DNA of 14,502 nt from contig JBKPDV010000111.1 in assembly GCA_046728075.1 (NCBI GenBank), positions 1-14,502 of the forward strand. The letters run 5' to 3'. Shown one piece after another: positions 1 to 7,148 of this stretch. Below the pieces are notes generated by a model. It made no database searches. It was not told where the DNA came from and worked only from the letters and a program-made list of their open reading frames with translations. A program made the position numbers and the translations under genes. The stretch comes from JBKPDV01 sp046728075 (GTDB lineage Bacteria; Acidobacteriota; Thermoanaerobaculia; UBA5066; Gp7-AA6). Every line of letters begins with the position of its first letter. Position 1 is the first letter of the stretch.

Positions 1-1
1 G

Positions 2-358
2 CTCGCCGGAGCGCTTGCCTACAAGGAAGCCATGGAGAAGGCGAAAGCGACGCTCTTAGAGCCGATCATGACCGTCGAGGTTTCCGCGCCCAACGAATAC
101 GTCGGGGATCTGATGGGAGATCTCTCTTCCCGCCGCGGGCATGTGCAGGGCATGGATACGGCCGCCGACGACCTGACTCTCATCCGAGCCCAGGTCCCGA
201 TGGCGGAGATGCTGACTTATGGGGCGCAGCTGCGCTCGATCACACAGGGACGAGGCTCCTTCCACATGGAGTTCTCTCACTACGCCGAGGTCCCGCACGG
301 CATTCAGGACAAGGTCATCGCTCAGGCGAAGGGGCCGAAGCACGCCGCAGAGGGTTAG
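2..358 (+). CDS. fusA: Elongation factor G, C-terminal fragment (5' end outside window)
   Basis: This is the last 118 residues of a translation elongation factor G, the cytoplasmic GTPase that drives tRNA-mRNA translocation on the ribosome and helps in ribosome recycling. The frame is open from base 2 to a TAG at 356-358. Visible signatures are the end of domain IV (AYKEAMEKAK) and the domain V core (LLEPIMTVEVSAPNEYVGD, then SRRGHVQGM), followed by RAQVPMAEMLTYGAQLRS and RGSFHMEFSHYAEVP near the C-terminus. The GTPase domain lies outside the window. The C-terminal wording resembles the EF-G paralogue group often called EF-G2, and the gene is followed by a convergent operon rather than by tuf. 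It may therefore be a paralogue rather than the str-operon copy; this is an inference. The family call is secure. Confidence 0.95.
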   Translation, partial: LAGALAYKEAMEKAKATLLEPIMTVEVSAPNEYVGDLMGDLSSRRGHVQGMDTAADDLTLIRAQVPMAEMLTYGAQLRSITQGRGSFHMEFSHYAEVPHGIQDKVIAQAKGPKHAAEG

Positions 359-373
359 GGCGACTGTCGCCGG

Positions 374-406
374 TCGAGTGTAACAATATCCATATTGTAC
401 TCTCGA
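374..406. other. AT-rich stem-loop after fusA, candidate terminator or protein-binding site
   Basis: A 7-bp inverted repeat ACAATAT / ATATTGT (383-389 and 392-398) is separated by only CC. Allowing one bulged A (382) and one mismatch, pairing extends outwards to 374 and 406. It starts 16 bases after the EF-G stop codon and is the most AT-rich patch of an otherwise GC-rich region. No run of T follows on either side, so it is not a textbook intrinsic terminator. Its last bases overlap the left arm of the next inverted repeat. Confidence 0.4.
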
Positions 407-557
407 ACGCAGCGTGAACGCCGGGAACGCGCGTGAACGCCGAGAAGTAAAGTGTGAACGGGTGAACTGAACGAAAACCTGGGATTCGGGCCTACTTCAA
501 ACTTCGTACTCCACTTCGCGGCGTTCCCGCTGCGTTCCCGGCGTTCACGCTGCGTTC
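405..557. repeat. Large inverted repeat between convergent genes
   Basis: The outer arms 405-430 and 532-557 are perfect reverse complements over 26 bases. After one bulged base (531), pairing continues between 431-448 and 513-530 with two mismatches, and more weakly inwards to about 460/500. Each arm is a run of variants of the word GAACGC (or GCGTTC). The right arm ends one base before the pgl stop codon, so the element fills the gap between the two converging transcripts. It could act as a bidirectional RNA hairpin stopping or protecting both messages, or be a small non-autonomous mobile repeat. No T tract and no flanking target duplication is visible. Confidence 0.75.
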
Positions 558-558
558 T

Positions 559-1332
559 CTAGAGGTCCCTCCCCGCCTCCTCATCCAGCAGCCAGAGAAG
601 GGTGCCGCGCCGGGGACGGATTCGGGCGGCCGGTAGCTTCCGCCAGCCGGGCTCGCGCTTCAGGATGCAGTTGACCGCCGCTCGCTTCTCTTCACCAGCG
701 GCGAGGAAAACCACCCGGCGCGCTGCGTTCAAGAGCCGATAGGTCGAGGTCAGTCGCCACTCGCGAAACTTTGGCACGTAGTTGGCGACGACGAGCCGGC
801 CCCGTTCCTCCAGAGCCTTCGTTCCCGGAAAGAGGGACGCCGTGTGGCCGTCCGGCCCGAGCCCGAGAAAAACCAGATCGAACCGCGGCCCCGAGCGCGA
901 TCGCGCGAACTCGCAAGCGAGCGTCCGTGCGTAATCGGCCGCCGCGGCCGGCGGATCCGCTTCTCCCCGCATCCGGAAGATGTGGTCGGAGGGGATTCGC
1001 AGCGGGTCGAAAAGCGTCTCGCGCGCCATGCGGAAGTTCGATCGCTCGTGATCCGGAGGGACACATCGCTCGTCTCCGAAAAAGAATCGGATCCGCTCCC
1101 ATGCGATCCGAGTCCGATACGGCTTTGCGGCGAGCCTCTCGTGCAGGGAGCGCGGAGTCGATCCTCCGGACAGAGCGACTCGCAAGACGACCCGATCCCG
1201 CAGGGCGTCGGAAACGGCGTGGTCGAACTCCCGAGCGGCTTCTTCGGCGAGGCTGTCGAGCCCCGGCAGAACGCGGGCCTCGAAGCGAGCCGGCGCCTCG
1301 CGGGGCAAGCTGGACCCACGACGCCCGAACAC
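559..1332 (-). CDS. pgl: 6-phosphogluconolactonase (DevB/Pgl family)
   Basis: Hydrolyses 6-phosphogluconolactone to 6-phosphogluconate, the second step of the oxidative pentose phosphate pathway, in the cytoplasm. The protein is about 257 residues, normal for the family. Signatures are LSGGSTP near residues 54-60, the FFFGDERCVPPDHERSN block (sugar-phosphate isomerase-like fold) and FLGLGPDGHTASLFPGT. It is the last gene of the minus-strand operon, 14 bases after the zwf stop. No ATG starts the reading frame. GTG at 1332-1330 is the best placed start, and TTG at 1308-1306 would give 249 residues; neither has a strong ribosome-binding site, so translation may be coupled to zwf. The same frame stays open far upstream through zwf, but that part is a shadow. 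The stop TAG (561-559) abuts the large inverted repeat. Confidence 0.93.
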   Translation of the reverse strand: MFGRRGSSLPREAPARFEARVLPGLDSLAEEAAREFDHAVSDALRDRVVLRVALSGGSTPRSLHERLAAKPYRTRIAWERIRFFFGDERCVPPDHERSNFRMARETLFDPLRIPSDHIFRMRGEADPPAAAADYARTLACEFARSRSGPRFDLVFLGLGPDGHTASLFPGTKALEERGRLVVANYVPKFREWRLTSTYRLLNAARRVVFLAAGEEKRAAVNCILKREPGWRKLPAARIRPRRGTLLWLLDEEAGRDL

Positions 1333-1346
1333 CTCGGCCGTCCCGC

Positions 1347-2891
1347 CTAAGTCCTTCCTTCCAAGGTCCTCCAGCGCCGGCCGTCGCGCTCGAGAAACTT
1401 GTCGGCGGCCTCGGGTCCCCAGGTCCCCGCCGCGTAGTTGGGAAAGTCGGTCGGCGGCCGGGACTGCCAGGCCTGGAGCAGAGGAGTGACGACGCGCCAC
1501 GCGTGCTCGACCTCGTCTCCGCGCGTGAAGAGGGTCTGGTCGCCGTGGGTCACGTCGAGCAGCAGGCGCTCGTACCCCCCCTGGATCGGCGCGCCCAGCT
1601 GCGAATAGAGGAAATCCATGTAGACCGACTGCACTTGCAGAATCGTGCCCGGGATCTTCGCCTCGAACTTGATCGACACGCCCTCGTCCGGCTGGATCCG
1701 CATCCGGAGCACGTTGGGATTGAGCGCCCCCGCCTGTTTGGAGAAGAGCGGGTGAGGCACGCGTTTGAACTCGATGGCGATCTCGGAGATCCGCGACGCG
1801 AGCCGCTTTCCCGATCGAACATAAAAAGGCACGCCCGCCCACCGCCAATTGTCGATCGCGAACTTCACGGCGGCGTACGTCGGCGTCGTGGAGTTCGGGT
1901 TGACCTTTTCCTCCTGGCGGTATCCGGGCACGGTCTTGCCGCCCACCACGCCCGGGCCATACTGGCCGCGTACCGCCCAATCGTCGATCGAGTCCTCGGC
2001 GAACGGTCGGATCGACTGCAGGACCTTGACCTTCTCCGCGCGCACGGCATCGGCTTCGAACATCACCGGAGGCTCCATGGCGGTCAGGCAAAGCAGCTGC
2101 AGGAGATGGTTTTGAAACATGTCGCGGATCACGCCGGCCTGTTCGTAGAAGCCCGCCCGATGTCCGACGCCGACCGATTCGGCAACCGCGATCTGCACGT
2201 GGTCGACGTAGCGGTTGTTCCAGAGCGGCTCGAAGATGCCGTTGGCGAACCGCAGAACGAAGATGTTCTGGACCGTCTCCTTGCCGAGGTAATGGTCGAT
2301 TCGATAGATCTGCCTCTCGGCAAAGACGCTGCGAAGATCCTCGTTCAACTGGCGGCCCGATTCCAGATCGCGGCCGAAGGGTTTTTCGACCACGACGCGA
2401 GCCCAACCCGTCTCCGGCCGGGCCAGACCCTGGTCTCCCAGAAATTTCACGATGGTCGGATCCGCCTCGGGGGGCGTCGCAAAGTAGAAAATCCGGTTGC
2501 GGGGGCCTGCGTGCTTGGCCTCGATTTCTTCGAGCACCTGCTTGAGCTTCTGGTACAGCGCGGGGTCCTCGAACGCTCCGGCAATGTAGCGCACGGTCTC
2601 GGGCATGTTCCCGGGCCGTCCCTGGGTCGGCGGAGTGAACTCCTGTGCTCCCCCGTCGAGATAGGCCCGGAACTCCTTGTCGGACATCGGCGAGCGGGCA
2701 AGTCCGATGATCGCGAAATCGGGGGAGATTGCCCCGTCCCGGGCGAGATGCGCGAGCGCCGGAGCGAGAAGCCGCCGCGTCAGGTCTCCGGAGGCCCCGA
2801 AGATCACGAGCGTGAACGGAGGACGAAGCTTCTCTTCCCCGGAGAGGGCCGTTTCTGCTTCGGGCGCTTCCAAGACTGCCGATGGGCTCAT
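1347..2891 (-). CDS. zwf: Glucose-6-phosphate 1-dehydrogenase
   Basis: Oxidises glucose-6-phosphate to 6-phosphogluconolactone with reduction of NADP+, the entry step of the oxidative pentose phosphate pathway. The protein is 514 residues, typical length. The dinucleotide-binding motif FGASGDLTRR lies at 31-40 and EKPFG at 169-173. The family signature RIDHYLGKE is at 197-205 (His200 should bind the substrate phosphate), and QNHLLQ places the expected catalytic His at 262, by analogy with the Leuconostoc enzyme. The C-terminal half contains the substrate-domain block around WRWAGVPFYVRSGKRL. The start ATG (2891-2889) overlaps the gnd stop in an ATGA arrangement, with GAGGA seven to eight bases upstream, so translation is probably coupled to gnd. 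The open frame continues upstream to 3164, but that extension only overlaps gnd. Confidence 0.97.
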   Translation of the reverse strand: MSPSAVLEAPEAETALSGEEKLRPPFTLVIFGASGDLTRRLLAPALAHLARDGAISPDFAIIGLARSPMSDKEFRAYLDGGAQEFTPPTQGRPGNMPETVRYIAGAFEDPALYQKLKQVLEEIEAKHAGPRNRIFYFATPPEADPTIVKFLGDQGLARPETGWARVVVEKPFGRDLESGRQLNEDLRSVFAERQIYRIDHYLGKETVQNIFVLRFANGIFEPLWNNRYVDHVQIAVAESVGVGHRAGFYEQAGVIRDMFQNHLLQLLCLTAMEPPVMFEADAVRAEKVKVLQSIRPFAEDSIDDWAVRGQYGPGVVGGKTVPGYRQEEKVNPNSTTPTYAAVKFAIDNWRWAGVPFYVRSGKRLASRISEIAIEFKRVPHPLFSKQAGALNPNVLRMRIQPDEGVSIKFEAKIPGTILQVQSVYMDFLYSQLGAPIQGGYERLLLDVTHGDQTLFTRGDEVEHAWRVVTPLLQAWQSRPPTDFPNYAAGTWGPEAADKFLERDGRRWRTLEGRT

Positions 2892-3784
2892 TTGGTCCTC
2901 ACCGCGTGGCCGCCGAACTGATTGCGAAGGGCGGCGTTCACCTTGGCCGCGAAGGACTCCGGCTGACGCGAAGCGAACCGCGCGAAGAGGGCCCCGGCCA
3001 GCCCCGGCATCGGAACCGCGCGATCGATCGCCTCCTGGAGGGTCCAGCGGCCCTCCCCCGAGTCTTCCACGTACCCTTTGATTCCTTCCAAGCCGGGATT
3101 CTCGTGAAACGCCAGAACGAGCAGGTCCAGGAGCCAGGAACGAACCACCGAGGCGTGCGTCCACAATTCCGATATCTGATCGAGCTTCAGATGGTAGTCG
3201 CTCCTGGCCAGAAGTTCGAAACCTTCGGCGTACCCCTGCATGAGCGAGTACTCGATCGCGTTGTGGACCATCTTGACGTAGTGCCCCGCGCCCGGTCCCC
3301 CGACGTGGGCGTAACCATCAGGAGGCGCGAGCGTGCGGAACGCGGGTTCGACAAGACGGACGAACTTCTCTTCTCCGCCGACCATCAGGCAGTAGCCGTT
3401 CTCGAGCCCCCAGACCCCGCCGGAGGTACCCGCATCGGCGAATCCGATCCCCTGGCCGGCGAGGTCCCGGGCGCGCGAGGCGGAGTCCGAGAAGCGGGAG
3501 TTCCCGCCGTCGATCAGGACGTCCCCCGCGGCCATCAAGCCCCGAAGCTTTGCGATCGCGTCGTCGACCGGCTTTCCCGCGGGAATCATGAGCCACACGA
3601 CCCGGGGCGGCGAGAGCTTGCCCACGACCTCTTCGAGCGAGTGCGCGCCGATGGCACCGTGCGACTCTGCCTGCGCGACCGTCTCCGCGCTCCGCGCGAA
3701 CGCCACGACTTCGTGACCGCCGCCGACGAGTCTCTGCACCATATTGGCGCCCATCTTCCCGAGGCCGACGAAACCGAGTCGCAT
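2888..3784 (-). CDS. gnd: 6-phosphogluconate dehydrogenase (decarboxylating), short form
   Basis: Oxidatively decarboxylates 6-phosphogluconate to ribulose-5-phosphate and CO2, third step of the oxidative branch. At 298 residues it belongs to the short, one-helical-domain class rather than the ~470-residue class of E. coli. The N-terminal Rossmann motif is GLGKMGANM (7-15). Other marks are DGGNSRFSDS (92-101), the substrate loop DAGTSGGVWGLENGY (117-131) and GHYVKMVHNAIEY, with the expected catalytic Lys171 and Glu178. The residue after the second beta strand is Arg31 (FARS), at the place where NADP-preferring enzymes usually carry Arg. NADP use is possible, although many short forms use NAD. 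The start ATG at 3784 has GGAG five bases upstream. A heptamer repeat lies just upstream, between pgi and this gene. Confidence 0.96.
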   Translation of the reverse strand: MRLGFVGLGKMGANMVQRLVGGGHEVVAFARSAETVAQAESHGAIGAHSLEEVVGKLSPPRVVWLMIPAGKPVDDAIAKLRGLMAAGDVLIDGGNSRFSDSASRARDLAGQGIGFADAGTSGGVWGLENGYCLMVGGEEKFVRLVEPAFRTLAPPDGYAHVGGPGAGHYVKMVHNAIEYSLMQGYAEGFELLARSDYHLKLDQISELWTHASVVRSWLLDLLVLAFHENPGLEGIKGYVEDSGEGRWTLQEAIDRAVPMPGLAGALFARFASRQPESFAAKVNAALRNQFGGHAVRTK

Positions 3785-3801
3785 GGAGACTCCGAAGAGA
3801 A

Positions 3802-3829
3802 AGTCGACAGTCGACAGTCAACAGTCGAC
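3802..3829. repeat. Tandem heptamer repeat, unit AGTCGAC, four copies
   Basis: Four head-to-tail 7-bp units occupy 3802-3808, 3809-3815, 3816-3822 and 3823-3829. Three are AGTCGAC and the third is AGTCAAC. They fill most of the 53-bp gap between the pgi stop (3838) and the gnd start (3784). A reverse-complement copy of the array lies about 440 bases away inside pgi (4274-4301) and matches at 26 of 28 positions; similarity seems to run on for several bases past the units. Each unit contains the palindrome GTCGAC. Confidence 0.9.
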
Positions 3830-3837
3830 AGGTGGAA

Positions 3838-5466
3838 TCACGATCCGGCGCCCACAGCGCGACGCACGGCTGCTTCGAGATCGCCGAGACCCTTGGACAG
3901 ATCGTCCAGGTGCACGCGCATCGCCCGCCGTCCCCGGGCCTTGAGCGCCGCGAGATCTCCCGCGGCCTGAGCAGCAATGACCTGGCCGAAGGTGTAAGGC
4001 TTTCCGGGAATCGGGACGTCCTCCCGCGGCGAATCCGTGATCTGCAAGAACACCCCGGTGGCCGGCCCTCCCTTGTGGAGCTGCCCGGTCGAGTGGAGAA
4101 AGCGCGGCCCGAATCCCACCGTCGTCGCGACCTTTTTCGCATCTCTCACCGCGAGCCGAATCCGGTTCAACTTCACTTCGTTTTCCTCCGTCGAGGGGAT
4201 GTAGGCCGTGATCGCGAAGTAATCCCCCGTCTTGATCGAGTCGAGAAGCGACTTCAATGCGCTTTCATCCACTGTCGACTGTCGACTGTCGACTGTTGAC
4301 TCCGCCTTCCCGCCCAGGATCTCATTCGTCCTGTCCTTGGCCTCCTGCACGTTGGGTTGATCGAAGGGATTGATCCCGAGGACCTTTCCGGCGATCGCCG
4401 TCGCGAACTCCCAGCGAAACATTTCCGCTCCGAGGTCGAGCGCGTCGGAGACCTCATAGGAAGCGGTGGGATGACCCGCCTGGCCGAGCGGGCGCATCGC
4501 GCCGACCAGGCTCGTGTCGCCCGGCCGCGTGACCCCCACGAAGAAACGGTCGGGGCCGTAAACGGCAGGGGCCCCGAGCGTCTCCCCCTCCACGGGCAGA
4601 ATTCCAGTCCCCTCTTTTCCCGTGCTCTCGGCGATCAACTGCTCGATCCACATGCCGAAACGGGTAACCGGGGCGCCCGTCGCGAAGGTTGTCTTATTCC
4701 GGCCTTCCCGGGCGAGCCCTCCCAGGGCGGCGCCGAGCTGGACGCCCGGGTTCTCCGCGAGATCGCTCCGGCACTGCTTGGCCATCGCCGCGGCGCGGCG
4801 CAGCAGTTCTCCGACGTCGATGCCGGCAAAGGCCGCCGGCACGATCCCGAAGTTCGAGAGCGCCGAATAGCGCCCACCGATTCGCGGGTCTCCGGGAAAA
4901 ATCCTCCGCACGCGCCGGTTTTTCGCTTCTTTTTCCAGGGCAGAGCCGGGATCCGTTATCACAACGAACCGCTCGCCGGCTCGGTCGTGGAGCACCTGCC
5001 GGACCCGCTCGAAGAAGGTGTCGAAAAAGATGTTGGGCTCGAGCGTCGAACCGGACTTGGAGGAGACGATGAAGATCGTGCGGTCGACCTTCTCCGCCCC
5101 GACCGCCGCCACCATGGCCGGGTGGGTCGAGTCGAGAATCTCGAGCCTGGGAAAACCGGCGCGGTGCGGAAATGACTCGGAAAAAACGAGCGGCGCGAGG
5201 CTCGACCCGCCCATGCCGAGCACCACGGCGCGGTCGGTGTCCCCGAGAGTCTGCGCGACGAAGGCCTCGAGCCCCCGCACTGTGGGCGCCATCCGGTCGG
5301 CGATCGTCAGCCAGCCGAGCGCGCCCTCGATCGTGCGGCGGTGCGCGTCTTCCTCTTTCCAGAAAGAGGCGTCCTCCGCCCAGACGCGCTCGACGGCGCG
5401 GTCCCGGGCAAGCTGCTCGAGCGCTGTTCGGTAGGCGCTCTGGGAGGAACGCAGGTCGAGGCTCAG
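3838..5466 (-). CDS. pgi: Glucose-6-phosphate isomerase of the Tal-Pgi type; start codon unclear
   Basis: Interconverts glucose-6-phosphate and fructose-6-phosphate, linking glycogen breakdown, glycolysis and the pentose phosphate genes around it. The sequence matches the isomerase half of bifunctional transaldolase/phosphoglucose isomerase proteins. It has SIS-domain motifs LGMGGSSLAP and SSKSGSTLEPN, then GGRYSALSNFG, FRWEFATAIAGKVLGINPFDQPN, and QLHKGGPATGVFLQI near the C-terminus. The first ATG is at 5292, yet homologous sequence continues 58 codons upstream (VWAEDASFW, GALGWLTIADRM) with no ATG, GTG or TTG. The only candidate at the upstream edge is CTG at 5466-5464, overlapping the tal stop as CTGA, with AGAAGGAGAAGG upstream. 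From CTG the product is 542 residues. Alternatives are a fusion with tal broken by a one-base indel, or frameshifting. A heptamer array is translated in frame as STVDSRQSTVDES in a linker just after TNEIL. The family call is firm; the N-terminus is not. Confidence 0.9.
   Translation of the reverse strand: MSLDLRSSQSAYRTALEQLARDRAVERVWAEDASFWKEEDAHRRTIEGALGWLTIADRMAPTVRGLEAFVAQTLGDTDRAVVLGMGGSSLAPLVFSESFPHRAGFPRLEILDSTHPAMVAAVGAEKVDRTIFIVSSKSGSTLEPNIFFDTFFERVRQVLHDRAGERFVVITDPGSALEKEAKNRRVRRIFPGDPRIGGRYSALSNFGIVPAAFAGIDVGELLRRAAAMAKQCRSDLAENPGVQLGAALGGLAREGRNKTTFATGAPVTRFGMWIEQLIAESTGKEGTGILPVEGETLGAPAVYGPDRFFVGVTRPGDTSLVGAMRPLGQAGHPTASYEVSDALDLGAEMFRWEFATAIAGKVLGINPFDQPNVQEAKDRTNEILGGKAESTVDSRQSTVDESALKSLLDSIKTGDYFAITAYIPSTEENEVKLNRIRLAVRDAKKVATTVGFGPRFLHSTGQLHKGGPATGVFLQITDSPREDVPIPGKPYTFGQVIAAQAAGDLAALKARGRRAMRVHLDDLSKGLGDLEAAVRRAVGAGS
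4274..4301. repeat. Inverted copy of the GTCGACT heptamer array, inside pgi
   Basis: Four tandem 7-bp units (GTCGACT three times, then GTTGACT) lie at 4274-4280, 4281-4287, 4288-4294 and 4295-4301. They are the reverse complement of the array at 3802-3829. The array is within the coding sequence of pgi, keeps the frame open, and encodes a 7-residue period (STVDSRQ followed by STVDES). It falls in the segment between the conserved TNEIL and SLLDSIKTGDY blocks, which looks like a surface linker. Confidence 0.9.
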
Positions 5467-6602
5467 GCGACCCTCATCGCCTTCTCCTTCTTCTCGAGCG
5501 CCTTCATCAGGCCGTCGAAGGAGTCGGAGAACTTCTTGACCCCCTCGTCCTCGAGCTCCCGGAAGATCTGCTTTTCATCGAGACCTGCCTCCGCGAGCCC
5601 TCGGAAAGTGGCCCGCGCGCCGTCCAGGTCGTCGTGGATGCGCACCTTCGGCTGTCCCTTCTGGCGGTAGACCTCGAGCGTCTCGGGCGGCATCGTATCG
5701 ACGGTCTCGGGCGCGATGAGCGCCTCGACGTAGTAGAGCTCGGGGTAGGCGGGATCTTTCGTCGACGTGGAAGCCCAGAGGGGCCGTTGCGTTCGCACAC
5801 CCTTGGCCTTCAGAGCCGCAAATCGGGGGCCTCCCAGCGTTTCTTCCCACGCCACATACGCGAGGCGGGCGTTGGCGATCGCGAGCTTGCCCCGCAGCTC
5901 TTTCGCGCGGCGGCGCCGGTCCTCGGAGGTCGCCGGGTCTTTCAGGACGGTGTCGATCTTCTTGTCCGCATTGGTGTCGACTCGGCTGACGAAGAAGCTC
6001 GCAACGGAGCGGATCTTCTCCACGGGGAGCCCCGACCTCACCCGCTGCTCCATGGCGGAGAGGAACGCCTCCATCACCTCGCGGTAGCGATCAACCGAAA
6101 ACAGGAGCGTGATGTTGATGTTGATGCCCTCCGCCAGACACGCGCGGATCGCCGGCACGCCTTCCCTGGTTCCCGGGATCTTGACCATGACGTTTGGCCG
6201 CTCGCACTGCTTCCAGAGCGACCGCGCCTGAGCGATCGTCGCGTCGGTGTCGTGCGCCAGCTGGGGCGCGACCTCGATCGAGACAAACCCGTCGTCGCCG
6301 CCCGTCTCGGCGTGGACGCCGCGGAACACGTCGGCGGCACGCCGGACGTCCTCGACCGCGAGCCGCTCGAAGACACGCGCCGTCTCGTTGCCCTCCTGAG
6401 CGAATCGCCGGATGTCCTCGTCGTAGAGGTCCGTTTCCGCGATCGCCTTCTGGAAGATCGTCGGATTGGAGGTCATGCCGGCCAGGCCGTCCTCGCGGAT
6501 CAGCCGCTCCAGCTTGTCGGTCGTATAGATGTCTCGGCGGATGTAGTCGTACCAGACGCTCTGCCCGAGCTTGCGGAGCATCTTCAATGGATTTTCGCTC
6601 AT
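5463..6602 (-). CDS. tal: Transaldolase (long, Tal-Pgi type)
   Basis: Transfers a dihydroxyacetone unit between sedoheptulose-7-phosphate and glyceraldehyde-3-phosphate, giving erythrose-4-phosphate and fructose-6-phosphate in the non-oxidative pentose phosphate branch. It has 379 residues. The N-terminal block GMTSNPTIFQKAI (42-54) and the Schiff-base motif VMVKIPGT, with Lys141 as the expected catalytic lysine, are clear. The middle contains SFFVSRVDTNADKKID and the C-terminal half LWASTSTKDPAY and YVEALIAPETVDTMP. The start ATG (6602-6600) overlaps the rpiB stop as ATGA, with AGGGG seven bases upstream. The stop TGA (5465-5463) overlaps the beginning of the isomerase reading frame, which is in the -1 frame relative to tal. 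In many bacteria this protein and the next are fused into a single polypeptide, so the two may be a naturally or artefactually split fusion. Confidence 0.95.
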   Translation of the reverse strand: MSENPLKMLRKLGQSVWYDYIRRDIYTTDKLERLIREDGLAGMTSNPTIFQKAIAETDLYDEDIRRFAQEGNETARVFERLAVEDVRRAADVFRGVHAETGGDDGFVSIEVAPQLAHDTDATIAQARSLWKQCERPNVMVKIPGTREGVPAIRACLAEGININITLLFSVDRYREVMEAFLSAMEQRVRSGLPVEKIRSVASFFVSRVDTNADKKIDTVLKDPATSEDRRRRAKELRGKLAIANARLAYVAWEETLGGPRFAALKAKGVRTQRPLWASTSTKDPAYPELYYVEALIAPETVDTMPPETLEVYRQKGQPKVRIHDDLDGARATFRGLAEAGLDEKQIFRELEDEGVKKFSDSFDGLMKALEKKEKAMRVA

Positions 6603-7078
6603 GACGCACCCCTTTCGGAAAAGGCGCCCCGAAGGGCATCCTGCTCGATCTGGCGGATTTTTCCCAGGCGGCGGACGTGCCGCTCGGCTCCGGAAAACCT
6701 GGCCGCGAGGAACGCGTAGAGAACCTCCGCGGCCAGGGAGGGACCGATGACGCGTGCGCCCAGGCACAGCACGTTCATCTCATCGTCCTCGACTCCCTGT
6801 CGCGCCGAGAACGTGTCGTGGCAAAGGGCCGCACGGATCCCGGGCACCTTGCTCGCGGCGACCGAAGCGCCGACGCCGCTGCCGCAGACGATGATCCCAC
6901 GCTCGCTGCGTCCGGAGACAACGGCGACCGCGACCTTGCGAGCAAAGTCAGGATAGTCGGAGGGTTGTGTGTCGTAGGCTCCGACATCATCCACCTGGTG
7001 ACCCAGCCGCGACAGAAGCGGGATGATCTCTTTCTTCAACGGAAACCCCGCGTGATCGCACCCGATGGCAATTTTCAC
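6599..7078 (-). CDS. rpiB: Ribose-5-phosphate isomerase B
   Basis: Interconverts ribulose-5-phosphate and ribose-5-phosphate, joining the oxidative branch (gnd product) to transketolase and transaldolase. At 159 residues it fits the RpiB/LacAB family. The N-terminus MKIAIGCDHAGFPLK and the motif GIIVCGSGVGASVAASK are diagnostic; Cys65 corresponds to the catalytic cysteine of E. coli RpiB, and ALCHDTFSA carries the conserved His. The start is GTG at 7078-7076, with AGGA about eight bases upstream. The stop overlaps the tal start by ATGA. It sits 70 bases after tkt, and the gap contains a small palindromic repeat that could modulate readthrough from tkt. Confidence 0.96.
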   Translation of the reverse strand: MKIAIGCDHAGFPLKKEIIPLLSRLGHQVDDVGAYDTQPSDYPDFARKVAVAVVSGRSERGIIVCGSGVGASVAASKVPGIRAALCHDTFSARQGVEDDEMNVLCLGARVIGPSLAAEVLYAFLAARFSGAERHVRRLGKIRQIEQDALRGAFSERGAS

Positions 7079-7095
7079 TTCTCGAGTCCTACTCT

Positions 7096-7120
7096 GCGAA
7101 GCAGCGCTTCGCTGCGAAGC
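7096..7120. repeat. Alternating palindrome GCGAAGC / GCTTCGC between tkt and rpiB
   Basis: Three 7-bp words alternate in orientation: GCGAAGC (7096-7102), GCTTCGC (7106-7112) and GCGAAGC (7114-7120). The middle word can pair with either neighbour, giving two mutually exclusive hairpins in the rpiB leader RNA. No T-rich tail follows, so a terminator is not supported. Confidence 0.6.
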
Positions 7121-7148
7121 ATGTGTCCCCCGTCTCCCGCCCGCAGGC

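Noticed and set aside
405..557. Insertion sequence or MITE with terminal inverted repeats
   Set aside because: No transposase frame and no flanking target-site duplication are visible; kept only as an inverted repeat of unknown origin.
1333..2406. Upstream extension of the pgl frame into zwf
   Set aside because: The extension lies antiparallel in frame to nothing conserved and fully overlaps zwf in another frame; homology to gluconolactonase begins near 1290.
771..2921. 716-codon open frame on the + strand opposite pgl and zwf
   Set aside because: It is antisense to two genes with clear family motifs, is rich in Arg and Pro, and shows no recognisable domain; a typical shadow in high-GC DNA.
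2892..3164. Upstream extension of the zwf frame
   Set aside because: It overlaps the conserved end of gnd in another frame; the ATG at 2891 has a good ribosome-binding site.
5172..6719. 515-codon open frame on the + strand opposite tal
   Set aside because: Antisense shadow of transaldolase and the pgi N-terminus; Arg-rich text with no motif.
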